Under the pieces are notes generated by a model. That model did not search any database. It was not told where the DNA came from and worked only from the letters and a program-made list of their open reading frames with translations. Of a DNA stretch of 64,000 nt, positions 50,311-59,604 are shown piece after piece. A program made the position numbers and the translations under genes. The stretch is from positions 2,976,001-3,040,000 of the forward strand of contig NZ_OZ241968.1 of assembly GCF_965204125.1 (NCBI RefSeq), written 5' to 3'. This DNA is from Poriferisodalis sp965204125 (GTDB taxonomy: Bacteria; Actinomycetota; Acidimicrobiia; Acidimicrobiales; Poriferisodalaceae). Numbering within the stretch: position 1 is the first letter of the stretch; every line of letters begins with the position of its first letter.

Positions 50311-52318
50311 CAGCGCCACCTGCCGCTGCGGTGCCAGATGCGCGGTCGGCGACGGCTGGGTCGGATGTACCGCCAGCGGCGGCAGTGAGAGGCGGCAGCG
50401 GGTCGATGCGAACGGCGGCGGCCTTGAACTCCGCCGTGCCGCTGCGGGCATCCCAAGCGTCGTTCGTGAGCAGGTTCGCATCCACCAGCTCCGGGAAATG
50501 GAACGTCGTGAAGACCAGGCCTGTGGGCAGGCGATCGGTGACATGCACGTCCATGTCCACCGAGCCCCGGGGTGAGCTCACACGCACCGTGTCGCCTTCG
50601 ACGATCCCGATGTCCGACGCGTCGGCAGGGCTGATCTCGATGGCATCACCGGAGCGGATGGGCGAGGAATAGCCCGCAGACTGCGCGCCCGTGTTGTAGG
50701 AATCGAGCACCCGGCCAGTCGTCAGGCGCAGTGGGAACTGCTCGCTCAGTGCCTCTGCGGGAGGAAGATGCGTGACGGTCGAAAATGGTGCCGGCGCATG
50801 GCCGTCGAGGTCGGGTTCCCAGAGCCAGCCGTGCAGGAACTCGGTGCCGGGATGGTCGTCGTCGGGACAGGGCCACTGCAGGCCGCCGCTCGCCTCGAGA
50901 CGCTCCCAGCTCATGCCGCCATGCAACGGCGACAGCGATCGCATCTCGTCCCACAACTCCTGCGCGGACGTGGCCGTCCACCGCGCGCCCATGTGCTGTG
51001 CCAACTCGCTGATGATGTGCACATCGTCGCGTGCGTCACCCTGGGGAGGCACCGCAGCACGCACCCGCTGGACACGGCGTTCGGAGGAGGTGACCGTTCC
51101 CTCGCTGGAGGACCAGCCCGCAGCCGCAGGCAGCACTACGTCAGCCATCCGTGCGGTACGCGTCAGCGAGATGTCCTGCACGACCAGCAGGTCCAGCCCT
51201 TCGAGCAGCTTGCGGGCGTGAGCCACGTTGGCTTCGGAATCGGCCGGGTTCTCCCCGATGACATAGAGGGCCCGCAGCTCGCCGTCTTCCATGGCTTCGA
51301 ACATCGCGGTGAGGTGCTTTCCCGGGACGGGATTCAGCTCACAGCCCCAGGTGCTCTCGTAGCGAGCCCGGACCTGGGGGTCAGTGAGGAGCTGGAACCC
51401 GGGCAGTCGATCGGGCAGGGCACCCATGTCGCCGCCGCCCTGCACGTTGTTCTGGCCTCGCAGGGGCACCAGGCCCGAGCCGCGCCGGCCGACATGGCCG
51501 GTCAGCAGCGCCAGGTTGCACAGCGAGAGCACGTTCTCGACCGCCGTGTGGTGCTCGGTGATGCCCAGCGTCCACAGGATCTGCGCTCGGTCGGCCGTGG
51601 CATAACGGTGGGCCATCTCCGCGATGGCCTCTGCTGGCACGCCGGTCAGCCGCTCGCCCTCGTCGAGCGTGAATGGCTCCACCGATGCTGCGTAGGCATC
51701 GAACCCCGTCGTCGCGTGATCGATGAAGGACTGGTTGTGCATTCCGCGGGCGATGATCTCGCGAGCCACGGTGTTGGACAGCGCGATGTCTGTGCCCACG
51801 TCGAGGCCGAGCCACACGTCGGCAAATTCGGCCGAGGAGGTTCGGCGGGGATCCACTGCGTACATGGCAGCGCCGTTGTCGAGGCCGCGCAGCAGGTGAT
51901 GGAAGAAGATCGGATGGGCCTCGCGGGCATTCGATCCCCACAGCAGGATCACATCGGTCTCGGTGATTTCCTGGTAGGAGCACGTTCCGCCCCCGAGTCC
52001 GAACACTGTCGCCAGACCGACGACCGACGGAGCGTGTCAGGTGCGGTTACAGGAATCGATGTTGTTGGACTTCAGCACCGTCCGCATGAACTTCTGGGCT
52101 GCGTAGTTCATCTCGTTCGTGCTCTTGGAGCACGAGAACATGCCGACACCGCCGGCGCCGTGCTGCTGGGTGGCCGCCCGCAGCCCCGATGCGGCACGGT
52201 CGAGCGCATCGTCCCAGCTCGCAGGGCGCAGGACGCCGCCGTCGCGCACGAGGGGCGTGTCGAGTCGCGCGAGAGGTGCCTGGCGCCCCCCTGATCGTGC
52301 ACTGTTCCCCCGAGGCAT
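50303..52318 (-). CDS. fdhA: Formate dehydrogenase catalytic subunit, selenoprotein (in-frame UGA = Sec94)
   Basis: Molybdopterin (bis-MGD) enzyme oxidising formate to CO2. The gene is read as one frame of 671 aa with UGA at 52039-52037 decoded as selenocysteine: the context SNNIDSCNRT-U-HAPSVVGLA matches the catalytic Sec/Cys-His of formate dehydrogenases. Without readthrough the product would stop after 93 aa. Later blocks: GSNAREAHPIFF, TLGITEHHTAVENVLSL, GRRGSGLVPLRGQNNVQGG, and the C-terminal cap LTTGRVLDSYNTG. ATG 52318 has AGGAGG (52328-52323), so the start is firm. The usual N-terminal [4Fe-4S] domain is absent and lies in the third gene of the operon. Confidence 0.92.
52008..52039 (-). 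promoter_or_regulatory. SECIS-like hairpin directly after the UGA codon of fdhA
   Basis: On the mRNA, counting UGA as 1-3, nucleotides 16-21 (GUCGUC) pair with 27-32 (GGCGAC), six pairs including one U-G, closing a 5-nt loop GGUCU at 22-26. ACAC (3-6) can also pair with GUGU (34-37) to form a lower stem. Bacterial SECIS elements have a hairpin with a GGU-type apical loop at this distance from the UGA, and E. coli fdhF is, as I recall it, nearly the same in loop and spacing. Coordinates cover UGA through the upper stem. Confidence 0.82.
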
Positions 52319-52441
52319 CGCCCCTCCTCGATACGCCTGAGTGCCGTGATCCAGAATTCTATGCTGTCCCCGGACTCTTTACCGTGACTACAACAGTTTC
52401 ACCCTGACTACAGATTTGCTGCCCCGTATCGGCAGTGTGGC

Positions 52442-52476
52442 GTTCCGTAGAGCAGAACAGTTCCACAATACGGCAC
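52442..52476. promoter_or_regulatory. Operator pair B: two 17-bp palindromes between fdhA and iclR
   Basis: GTTCCGTAGAGCAGAAC (52442-52458), one A, then GTTCCACAATACGGCAC (52460-52476). It lies in the 202-bp divergent region, 124 nt from the fdhA start and 45 nt before the GTG of the IclR gene, so it could control both and give autoregulation. Same half-site and spacing as pairs A and C. Confidence 0.75.
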
Positions 52477-52520
52477 AAAAATACCGTCAACCGACAGGTC
52501 CATGCTGCCCGCGGGCTACC

Positions 52521-53285
52521 GTGGAGCCGGTGCAGTCGATCTCTCGCGCGTTCGCTGTCTTGCGGGCATTGGCCGTGGGTCCGCAGGGTGTCACCGACGT
52601 AGCCGATCACGTCGGGCTGCCGAAGAGCACGGTGGCCCGGCTGCTGACATCGCTCGAAGCAGTCGACGCCGTCGTCCAGGACGACGCAGGCGGCGACTAC
52701 CGGCTCGGACAGGGACTCATCGACATCATCGGGGCTGCCGGTGCAGATCGGAGCCTGCTGGCCGCGGCACGACCGCACCTGCACAGCCTGGTCAACCAGG
52801 TCGGCGAGACGGCCGGCGTGAGCGTTCGTGCAGATCGGACGGTGTACTACCTCGACCAGGTCGAGCCCGAATCCGAGGTGCAGGTGCGGTCGTGGACGGG
52901 CGAGTACTGCCCGATGCACTTGGTGCCTTCGGGGCTCGTGTTCTTGGCCCATCTCAGCCCGGGAGCACTCGACGAGTACGTGCGCGCCGGCCTCGAGGCA
53001 ACGACCGCGAACAGCATGGTCGATGCCGAGGCGTTGAAGACTCGGCTGAGCCAAGTCGCCAGTGCCGGATATGTCTGGGTGTACGAGGAGTTCGCCATCG
53101 GGATCAACTCGGTGGCTGCTCCGGTGTTGAACGAAGAGGGGGCGGTGGTGGCGGCCCTGCATGTTCACGGCCCCGCGTACCGTTTCCCCGATCCGAACAG
53201 CACCCACGACATTGGCCTTGTGCTCATCGAGGCTGCGTCGAACTTGGCCGAGCACCTGGCCGGACGAGCGCCGCTGCCGGTGTAG
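52521..53285 (+). CDS. IclR-family transcriptional regulator
   Basis: DNA-binding regulator of 254 aa. The N-terminal winged helix-turn-helix begins VQSISRAFAVLRALAVGPQG and contains the recognition helix region HVGLPKSTVARLLTSLEA; the C-terminal ligand-binding domain has GETAGVSVRADRTVYYLDQV, and APVLNEEGAVVAALHVHGP. GTG 52521 (VEPVQSI) is the natural start; GTG 52530 is possible. It lies at the centre of the methyl-oxidation island, divergent to fdhA and tail to tail with etfA (5 nt apart). The three palindrome pairs near it make it the likely regulator of the whole island; the ligand may be a methylated amine. Confidence 0.92.
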   Translation: MEPVQSISRAFAVLRALAVGPQGVTDVADHVGLPKSTVARLLTSLEAVDAVVQDDAGGDYRLGQGLIDIIGAAGADRSLLAAARPHLHSLVNQVGETAGVSVRADRTVYYLDQVEPESEVQVRSWTGEYCPMHLVPSGLVFLAHLSPGALDEYVRAGLEATTANSMVDAEALKTRLSQVASAGYVWVYEEFAIGINSVAAPVLNEEGAVVAALHVHGPAYRFPDPNSTHDIGLVLIEAASNLAEHLAGRAPLPV

Positions 53286-53290
53286 CCGAC

Positions 53291-54340
53291 TCAGCTTGAG
53301 CTGGGGCGGTCGCGGCGGCGGCGGATCTCGTCGCAGATCGCGGGCACGACCTCGTGCAGGTCTGCAATGACGGCGTAGCCCGCTTTGGTGACCATGTTGG
53401 CTTCCGGGTCGATGTTGATCGCCAGGATGTTCTTCGAACCCATGGCGCCGACCCAATGCTGGATGGCACCCGAGATGCCGCAGGCGATATAGATCTCCGG
53501 GGCGATGCGGGTGCCGGTCTGGCCGACTTGGTCAGCGTGCGAGCGCCAGCCGTTGTTGGTCACCGCTCGCGAGCAACCGACGCGGCCGCCGAGCAGTTCC
53601 GCAAGCTCTTCGAGCGCTGCGAACCCGTCTGCTGAGCCGACGCCTCGGCCGCCCGACACCACGACCGGCGCGGTGGACAGCGTGACGCCCTCGGCCAGCG
53701 TCACCCGATCGCGGACCAGGGTCTGCTGCACTTCAGGCCCAAGGTCGGGCTCGAAATCGGCAACAGCCGCTGGGACGGGACCGCCTTCGCACGGCTCGGC
53801 CTCGATGGAGTGCTGCGCAATAGTCAGCAGCGGCAAGGTCGAGGTGAGGGTCACGTCCTCGAGCAGCGAGCCGCCCCACTGGATGCGAGTGATGTGCCAC
53901 GCATCGCCGCCGGGGGGGCCGGACGGCGCATCGGCCAGCGAGCCTGCTGGCGACACGTTCACGCAGTTGGCCACGAGCGGCAGGTCGGTGCGGGCGGCGA
54001 GCTGGGCCATGGCCTCGGCACCACGATCGGTTCCCGCCGCCACGACGGCCACAGGCCCCGCAGCCTCGACGAACATCGCGAGCCCAGCGCCCCAGGCATC
54101 GGGTCCGTAGTCGGCCAGGAACGAATGGCGTCCGCAGTGCACCACAGCGGCGCCATAGTCGGCGCAGGCGGCAACGAGATCGGCGCCGTGCGCATCGAAC
54201 AGGTCGCCGTCGCCCAGGATGACGGCTACGAGATCCGTGTTCAGGTCCGAGGCGAGCGAGCGGGCCGCAGTCAGGGCTTCCAGGGCACCGCCTGAGGGGA
54301 CACCACGGTCGTGGTCGATCAGGACAGCGACGGCGCTCAC
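53291..54340 (-). CDS. etfA: Electron transfer flavoprotein alpha subunit
   Basis: FAD-binding half of ETF, which takes electrons from flavin dehydrogenases and passes them to the quinone pool through ETF-QO. 349 aa. The C-terminal FAD domain shows VVVSGGRGVGS, RAVTNNGWRSHADQVGQTG, TRIAPEIYIACGISGAIQH and ILAINIDPEA. The N-terminal domain is the less conserved half. ATG 54340 overlaps the etfB stop by 4 nt. The pair follows the DMGDH-like gene and is very likely its dedicated electron acceptor. Confidence 0.93.
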   Translation of the reverse strand: MSAVAVLIDHDRGVPSGGALEALTAARSLASDLNTDLVAVILGDGDLFDAHGADLVAACADYGAAVVHCGRHSFLADYGPDAWGAGLAMFVEAAGPVAVVAAGTDRGAEAMAQLAARTDLPLVANCVNVSPAGSLADAPSGPPGGDAWHITRIQWGGSLLEDVTLTSTLPLLTIAQHSIEAEPCEGGPVPAAVADFEPDLGPEVQQTLVRDRVTLAEGVTLSTAPVVVSGGRGVGSADGFAALEELAELLGGRVGCSRAVTNNGWRSHADQVGQTGTRIAPEIYIACGISGAIQHWVGAMGSKNILAINIDPEANMVTKAGYAVIADLHEVVPAICDEIRRRRDRPSSS

Positions 54341-55119
54341 AGCACCCCCAACTCGTCCAGCAGGTCCACCACAGCGGGTGCTGCAGCGGCACTGTCGCCG
54401 AGTTGCACGGTGGTGCTGGCACGCTCGGGCGGCCGGTGCAGCCGAACCCGTGACTGCCCGCCCGCGTCAGCATCGGCGGCGCAGTCGAGCACCTGGATCT
54501 GGGCCTTGCGCGAGGCGAGACGCCCTTTCATGGTCGGATAACGAGGCAGGTTGATGCCTTCCTTGACCCCGAGTGCGCAGGGGGCCTCGAGCTCGTACAC
54601 CTCGTAGCCCGCATCGGTCTCGCGGCGAGCGGTGAAGCCTCGCTCGTGGGGGTCGATGCCCTTGATGCCGTTCACGATCGGGCGCCCGAGCGCGTGCGCC
54701 ACCCGGATGCCGACTTGGAAGTTGCCCCCGTCGGCAGATTCGTTGCCGAACAGGATGAGGTCGAACTGCCCACCGGCGGCCTCGAGCTCCCGCACAGCGG
54801 AGGTGATCGCGACGGCCGTTCGTTGAGGGTCCCAGTCGAGGCCGCCGTCCGCGATCACCAGTGCGAACTCGCTGCCGCCGACGCTGGCCGAATAGCGCAG
54901 CTGCTCGGTCGACGCCTCGGGACCCAGCGTGAGCACCACGACGGCATGGTCGTCGCCGTCGAGCCGCTCGACGATCTGCGCGGCCTCCTCCACCGCGCAT
55001 TCCTCATGCGGGCTGGTGGTAAAGCCCAAGTGGGCAGTATCGACCTGCTGGCCGTCTTCGGTCACGTTGATACGCGAGCCCACAGCGGGCACTCGCTTCA
55101 CGCACACCAGGATGCGCAC
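54337..55119 (-). CDS. etfB: Electron transfer flavoprotein beta subunit
   Basis: AMP-binding partner of etfA, 260 aa. The opening MRILVCVKRVPAVGSRINVT and the segments SPHEECAVEEAAQIVERLDG, DLILFGNESADGGNFQVGI and LEAPCALGVKEGINLPRYPT are diagnostic. Starts at ATG 55119, 10 nt past the DMGDH-like gene, so the three genes form one operon (DMGDH-like, etfB, etfA). Slightly longer than canonical EtfB at the C-terminus. Confidence 0.93.
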   Translation of the reverse strand: MRILVCVKRVPAVGSRINVTEDGQQVDTAHLGFTTSPHEECAVEEAAQIVERLDGDDHAVVVLTLGPEASTEQLRYSASVGGSEFALVIADGGLDWDPQRTAVAITSAVRELEAAGGQFDLILFGNESADGGNFQVGIRVAHALGRPIVNGIKGIDPHERGFTARRETDAGYEVYELEAPCALGVKEGINLPRYPTMKGRLASRKAQIQVLDCAADADAGGQSRVRLHRPPERASTTVQLGDSAAAAPAVVDLLDELGVL

Positions 55120-55129
55120 CGGCGCGCCC

Positions 55130-57652
55130 TCAGGCCTTCATGCGGCTGTCGTCGGGATCGAACAGCGCCAGATTCGCACCCGTCGCCGCCACCGTTACCG
55201 GGTACTGCTCATGTTGATACATGACAGACAGCTCCGTGCCCACGGTGGCCAGCTCCGGCGGCAGGTAGGCCATTGCCAGGTAGGCGCCGAGCGATGGTGC
55301 GTTGCCCGCGGTGGTGACGCGGCTGACCCTGCCGTGCGAGTCGACGATCCGCTCCCCCGCCGCTGTCAGCACAGGCTCGTTGCCGGCCCCCATCGGGAAG
55401 CGGTCGTAGCCCTCGGCACAGCGCAGGCTCTCGAAGCGCAACATGGAGAGCTGGGCTGCCGGCGGCGCCTCCCGGGCCGCCAAGTAGGCCTCCTTGCCGA
55501 CGAAATCAACAGCTTTCACCCGCGGCCGGGCCAGGCCCGCTTCGACCGGGTTGTAATCGCTTTCGAGCTCGGCACCCATGAGCCGGTAACCCTTCTCAAG
55601 CCGCCCGGTGGTGCCGTACACCCCGGCACCGACGGGCCGCAGGTTGAATTCGCGCCCGGCCTGTGCAATGACGTCCCACAGGGCCAGCCCAGCGCTCGTC
55701 GGGCAGTAGATCTCGAAGCCCGCATCGCCGACATAGGAGATGCGGAACATCTGCACCGGGATCCCCGAGAGCAGTGCATCGCGCACTTGGCCGTAGCCGA
55801 AAGCCTCCTGAGACAGGCTGGTCTCGGTCAGCGTCTGCAGCAGTGCGATCGCATTGGGGCCCCATACGCCGTAGGTGGCCAGAGCCTCAGTGCGATTCTC
55901 GAAGTGAACGCCATCGGCGGGGAGATTGTGGCGGAACCAGTACTCGTCACGACCGCCGTCGAATGCGCCCGTGGCAATGCGGAAGCGGTCCTCGGACAGG
56001 CGCACGATCGTGAGGTCGGAACGGAAGCCGCCGTCGGCGGTGAGCACCGGGGTGTAGATCGAGCGTCCGACTGGCAGGTCGCACTTGTTGACCACCATCT
56101 TCTCGATGTAGGGCACGACGCCTGGGCCTGACACCTCGAATACCTGGAACGGCGAGATGTCCACCAGCCCGCAGTGCTCCCGCAGGTGCAAGTGCTCGGC
56201 ATCGGTGATGGGACTCCACCAGCGAGCATCCCACTCGTGGGTACGGCCCTCGATGCCGTAGTGCTCGACGAGGTCGGCATTCGATTCGTACCAGTGCGGC
56301 CGCTCCCAGCCGCCGGCCTCGAAGTAGTAGGCACCGAGGTCATCGGTGCGGGCCTTGGCCGGCCCACAGGTCAGGTTGCGGCGCGTCGCCCACTGCTCGC
56401 GAGGATGCACGATGCCATAGGTCTTGTTGAAGTGCTCGTCGGCCCTGGTCTCGATGTGGATGACGTTGCGGTCCTGTGGGTAGAAGCGCGTGACGTCCGA
56501 GCCGTGGGGGTCAGTCATACGGGGATAGCCGTAGGTCATCCACTCGGCCATCAAGCGCCCCACACCGGGTCCTTCTTTGACCCACACCGCCGCCACCGAC
56601 CACAGGTTCTCGACCTCTGGTGTCGGGCCCAAGACCGGCGAGGCATCGGGCGTCAGCGACAGCAGGCCGTTGATGGCGTACTTGATCTCGCCGTCACCCA
56701 GGAACTCCATCAGCTCGATGGCCTGCTCGAGCTGTTCGTCGAAGTCATCGGGTGTGAACGGCATCTCGGTGGGGCTGAGGGCTGCTTCCTCGTTGGAAGG
56801 GATGTCCTCCACACGGTGCAGGATCGGCCGGTGGGCGTAGCTGCCCACCTCCATGGAGCCGGCCGACTGGCGCTCATAGCAGAAGGTGTCCATGTCACGC
56901 ACGATCGGGTAGGCCAGCTCCTGATTTGTCTCAACGAGCACGTCGAACGGGCCGACATCGACCATCTGGTGGACCGCAGGCGTGAGCGGGATGGTGGCCC
57001 CGGCCAACTGCGCGAGTTTGGGGCTCCACACACCGCAGGCGATCGCCACCGTGTCGCACTCGATACGGCCGCGGTCGGTCACTACTGCGGAGATGCGGGG
57101 GCGGTTCGGTCCGGCCACGGTCTCGATGTCGAGCACCTCGGTGTTGGCGAAGGTCTGCAGGTGGCCGGCCTCGGTGGCTCGGCGGCGCATCTGTGTACCC
57201 GTCTCCAGCGAGTCCACTGCCGAGACACTGGGGGTGTAAAAGCCGCCCAAGATGACATCGGCGTCGATGAACGGCACCATCTCGACGACCTCGTCGACCG
57301 TGAGCAGCTTCGACTCGATGCCCCAGCACGTCGCCGAGGTCATGCGGCGACGGAACTCCTCCATGCGCTCGGGGCTGCGTGCCACTTCGATGCCGCCGCA
57401 CGTGTTCTGCAGACCCAGTGCCTCGTACTGGTGCTGGCTGTCGACCGTCAGATCGACGATCTCCTTGGAGTGATCGACGGGGAAGATGAAGTTCGACGCG
57501 TGGCCGGTGGATCCGCCCGGATTGGGGAGCGGGCCCTTGTCGAGGAGCACGATGTCGGTCCAGCCGAGATCGCTGAGATGGCCGACCAGGCAGTTGCCGA
57601 CGATGCCTGCACCAATGACGACACAATCTGCCCGCGCCGGAAAGTCACTCAT
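55130..57652 (-). CDS. Dimethylglycine dehydrogenase-like flavoprotein with GcvT domain
   Basis: Two-part enzyme of 840 aa. The N-terminal DAO-type FAD domain starts with DCVVIGAGIVGNCLVGHLSD and has GGSTGHASN, close to the region where DMGDH binds FAD covalently to His. The C-terminal half is a GcvT-like THF-binding domain (ISPFQVFEVSGPGVVPYIEK, GDAGFEIYCPTSAGLALWD, then the final barrel). Such proteins oxidise dimethylglycine or sarcosine, giving the methyl to THF as methylene-THF and electrons to ETF. ATG 57652 is preceded by GGGGGATGAG; an upstream ATG 57661 is less likely. It heads the etfB-etfA operon and faces fhs across operator pair C. Confidence 0.9.
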   Translation of the reverse strand: MSDFPARADCVVIGAGIVGNCLVGHLSDLGWTDIVLLDKGPLPNPGGSTGHASNFIFPVDHSKEIVDLTVDSQHQYEALGLQNTCGGIEVARSPERMEEFRRRMTSATCWGIESKLLTVDEVVEMVPFIDADVILGGFYTPSVSAVDSLETGTQMRRRATEAGHLQTFANTEVLDIETVAGPNRPRISAVVTDRGRIECDTVAIACGVWSPKLAQLAGATIPLTPAVHQMVDVGPFDVLVETNQELAYPIVRDMDTFCYERQSAGSMEVGSYAHRPILHRVEDIPSNEEAALSPTEMPFTPDDFDEQLEQAIELMEFLGDGEIKYAINGLLSLTPDASPVLGPTPEVENLWSVAAVWVKEGPGVGRLMAEWMTYGYPRMTDPHGSDVTRFYPQDRNVIHIETRADEHFNKTYGIVHPREQWATRRNLTCGPAKARTDDLGAYYFEAGGWERPHWYESNADLVEHYGIEGRTHEWDARWWSPITDAEHLHLREHCGLVDISPFQVFEVSGPGVVPYIEKMVVNKCDLPVGRSIYTPVLTADGGFRSDLTIVRLSEDRFRIATGAFDGGRDEYWFRHNLPADGVHFENRTEALATYGVWGPNAIALLQTLTETSLSQEAFGYGQVRDALLSGIPVQMFRISYVGDAGFEIYCPTSAGLALWDVIAQAGREFNLRPVGAGVYGTTGRLEKGYRLMGAELESDYNPVEAGLARPRVKAVDFVGKEAYLAAREAPPAAQLSMLRFESLRCAEGYDRFPMGAGNEPVLTAAGERIVDSHGRVSRVTTAGNAPSLGAYLAMAYLPPELATVGTELSVMYQHEQYPVTVAATGANLALFDPDDSRMKA

Positions 57653-57730
57653 AGCTCTCATCCCCCGCCATTGCTGGTCAACAGCATGCCGCAGCACCGC
57701 TGCCGCATATCGCTGCTATGGATCGATGCT

Positions 57731-57765
57731 GTTCTGTATGATGGAACAGTTCCGCTCAGCGGAAC
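57731..57765. promoter_or_regulatory. Operator pair C: two 17-bp palindromes between the DMGDH-like gene and fhs
   Basis: GTTCTGTATGATGGAAC (57731-57747), one A, then GTTCCGCTCAGCGGAAC (57749-57765), whose two 7-bp halves are exact inverted repeats. A further GGGGAAC ends at 57780, 15 nt downstream, as at pair A. It is in the 233-bp divergent region, 79 nt from the DMGDH-like start and 121 nt from the fhs start. This is the best copy of the site in the window and defines the half-site GTTCCGC. Confidence 0.78.
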
Positions 57766-57885
57766 AGCAACTAGGGGAACAGTAGCCGAACGACCCGGCA
57801 ATTGACGACATCGAACCGGTGGCGCAGCGAGGCCGCGAGGTTCTGGCAGGGTGTAGAGGGCTCAATTCGTGTGGGGGTGCACGGC

Positions 57886-59595
57886 ATGGCGACAACAGGC
57901 GGATTTCCAAGTGATCTCGAGATTGCATCGGCTGCACAGATCCGGCCGCTGACCGAGATCGCGGACGAGGCGGGCATCCCGCTGGACTACCTGGAGCTGT
58001 ATGGCACCGGCGTGGCCAAGGTCAAGCTGGAGGCCGTCGAAGCGATGGCTGACCGGCCCCGCGGGCGCTACGTGGTGGTGACGGCCATCACCCCGACGCC
58101 GCTCGGCGAGGGCAAGACGACCACCACGGTTGGGCTCGGGCAGGCGTTCGGACACATTGGGCGAACCGCCACCATCGCCATCCGGCAGCCGTCGATGGGT
58201 CCCACCTTCGGCATCAAGGGCGGAGCGGCCGGCGGCGGCTACAGCCAGGTGGTGCCGATGGACCTGTTCAACCTGCATCTCACCGGCGACATGCACGCCG
58301 TCACTGCAGCGCACAATCTCTGCGCCGCCATGCTCGATGCGCACCTCTACCACGGCAATGAGGCCGGCTTCGATATTCACAACATCACTTGGCGCCGGGT
58401 GCTGGATGTCAACGACCGGGCCTTGCGGAACATCACCATTGGATTGGGCGGCCGCCTCGACGGCATCCCCCGCGAGTCGGGCTTCGACATCACCGCTGCC
58501 TCGGAGGTGATGGCGACGCTCGCGCTGTGCACCTCCATGTCAGATCTGCGTGCCCGGCTCGGTCGCATCGTGCTGGGCTACACCAAAGGCGGCGAGCCGG
58601 TGACCGCCGAGGACATCGGCGCCGCCGGGTCGATGGCGGTGCTACTGCGCGAAGCCATCAAACCCAATCTCATGCAGACCTTGGAAGGATCCCCGGCACT
58701 CGTGCACACGGGTCCCTTCGGCAACATCGCGACCGGCAATTCCTCGATCGTTGCCGACCAGATCGGCATCGGCACGTCCGACTTCCTGCTCACCGAGGCG
58801 GGCTTCGGTGCCGACATGGGTGCGGAGCGGTTCTTCAACATCAAGTGCCGGTACTCGGGTGTCTCGCCCGACGCCGCAGTGATCGTGGCGACCGTGCGTG
58901 GCCTCAAGGCTCATTCGGGCAAGCACCGGATCGTGGCCGGGCGACCGTTGCCGCCGGCCCTGCTCGAAGCCAATCCTGACGAGGTGCACGCCGGCGGCGA
59001 CAACCTCCGCAAACAGCTCGAGAACGTGCGGATGCACGGTGTCTCGCCGGTGGTGGCGATCAACCAGTTCCCCGGCGACCATGAGGCCGACCTTGCCGCC
59101 ATCGCCGACATCGCCGCCGAGTACGGCGCCCGCTCGGCCCGCTGCACTCACTTCGCCGACGGCGGCTCCGGCGCGGCCGGCCTTGCCGAAGCCGTGGCCG
59201 AGGCTGCCGAGGAGCCGACGGACTTCTCGGTGCTGTACCCCGACGACATGTCGCTGCGCGACAAGATCCGCGCTGTCGCGACCAACGTGTACGGCGCAGA
59301 CGATGTGAGCTACACCGCCCGGGCGAACCGCGAGATCGACGGCTATGAGCGCAACGGCTTCGGGAACCTGCCGGTGTGCATCGCCAAGACCCACCTGTCC
59401 ATCTCGTCGGATGCCTCGCTCAAGGGCGCCCCGACCGGCTGGACTCTGCCGGTGCGTGAAGTGCGGGCGTCGGTTGGTGCCGGGTTTGTGTACCCGATCT
59501 GCGGCGACATGCGCACGATGCCCGGGCTCGGACGTGACCCGGCGGCGCGCCACATCGACCTCGATGCCGATGGCGACATCGTCGGCCTGAGCTGA
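57886..59595 (+). CDS. fhs: Formate-tetrahydrofolate ligase
   Basis: Catalyses formate + THF + ATP to formyl-THF, reversibly. 569 aa. The ATP site TPTPLGEGKTTTTVGLGQAF (residues 70-89), GPTFGIKGGAAGGGYSQV, FDITAASEVMATLAL and GFGADMGAE are all typical of Fhs. ATG 57886 follows a G-rich stretch (GTGGGGGTGCACGGC); the longer frame has no better signal. Being in the same regulon as formate dehydrogenase, it probably runs backwards here, releasing formate and making ATP from formyl-THF. FolD, which would supply formyl-THF, is not in the window. Confidence 0.95.
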   Translation: MATTGGFPSDLEIASAAQIRPLTEIADEAGIPLDYLELYGTGVAKVKLEAVEAMADRPRGRYVVVTAITPTPLGEGKTTTTVGLGQAFGHIGRTATIAIRQPSMGPTFGIKGGAAGGGYSQVVPMDLFNLHLTGDMHAVTAAHNLCAAMLDAHLYHGNEAGFDIHNITWRRVLDVNDRALRNITIGLGGRLDGIPRESGFDITAASEVMATLALCTSMSDLRARLGRIVLGYTKGGEPVTAEDIGAAGSMAVLLREAIKPNLMQTLEGSPALVHTGPFGNIATGNSSIVADQIGIGTSDFLLTEAGFGADMGAERFFNIKCRYSGVSPDAAVIVATVRGLKAHSGKHRIVAGRPLPPALLEANPDEVHAGGDNLRKQLENVRMHGVSPVVAINQFPGDHEADLAAIADIAAEYGARSARCTHFADGGSGAAGLAEAVAEAAEEPTDFSVLYPDDMSLRDKIRAVATNVYGADDVSYTARANREIDGYERNGFGNLPVCIAKTHLSISSDASLKGAPTGWTLPVREVRASVGAGFVYPICGDMRTMPGLGRDPAARHIDLDADGDIVGLS

Positions 59596-59604
59596 TCGGA
59601 GCCG

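Noticed and set aside
50303..52318. A frameshift or nonsense mutation making fdhA a pseudogene
   Set aside because: The interruption is a single in-frame TGA at the exact catalytic position, both sides are intact family sequence, and a SECIS-like hairpin follows. Selenocysteine explains it better.
57802..57885. An extended N-terminus for formate-THF ligase starting at 57802
   Set aside because: The extra 28 residues do not match the family start, which begins near the ATG at 57886 (PSDLEIA...).
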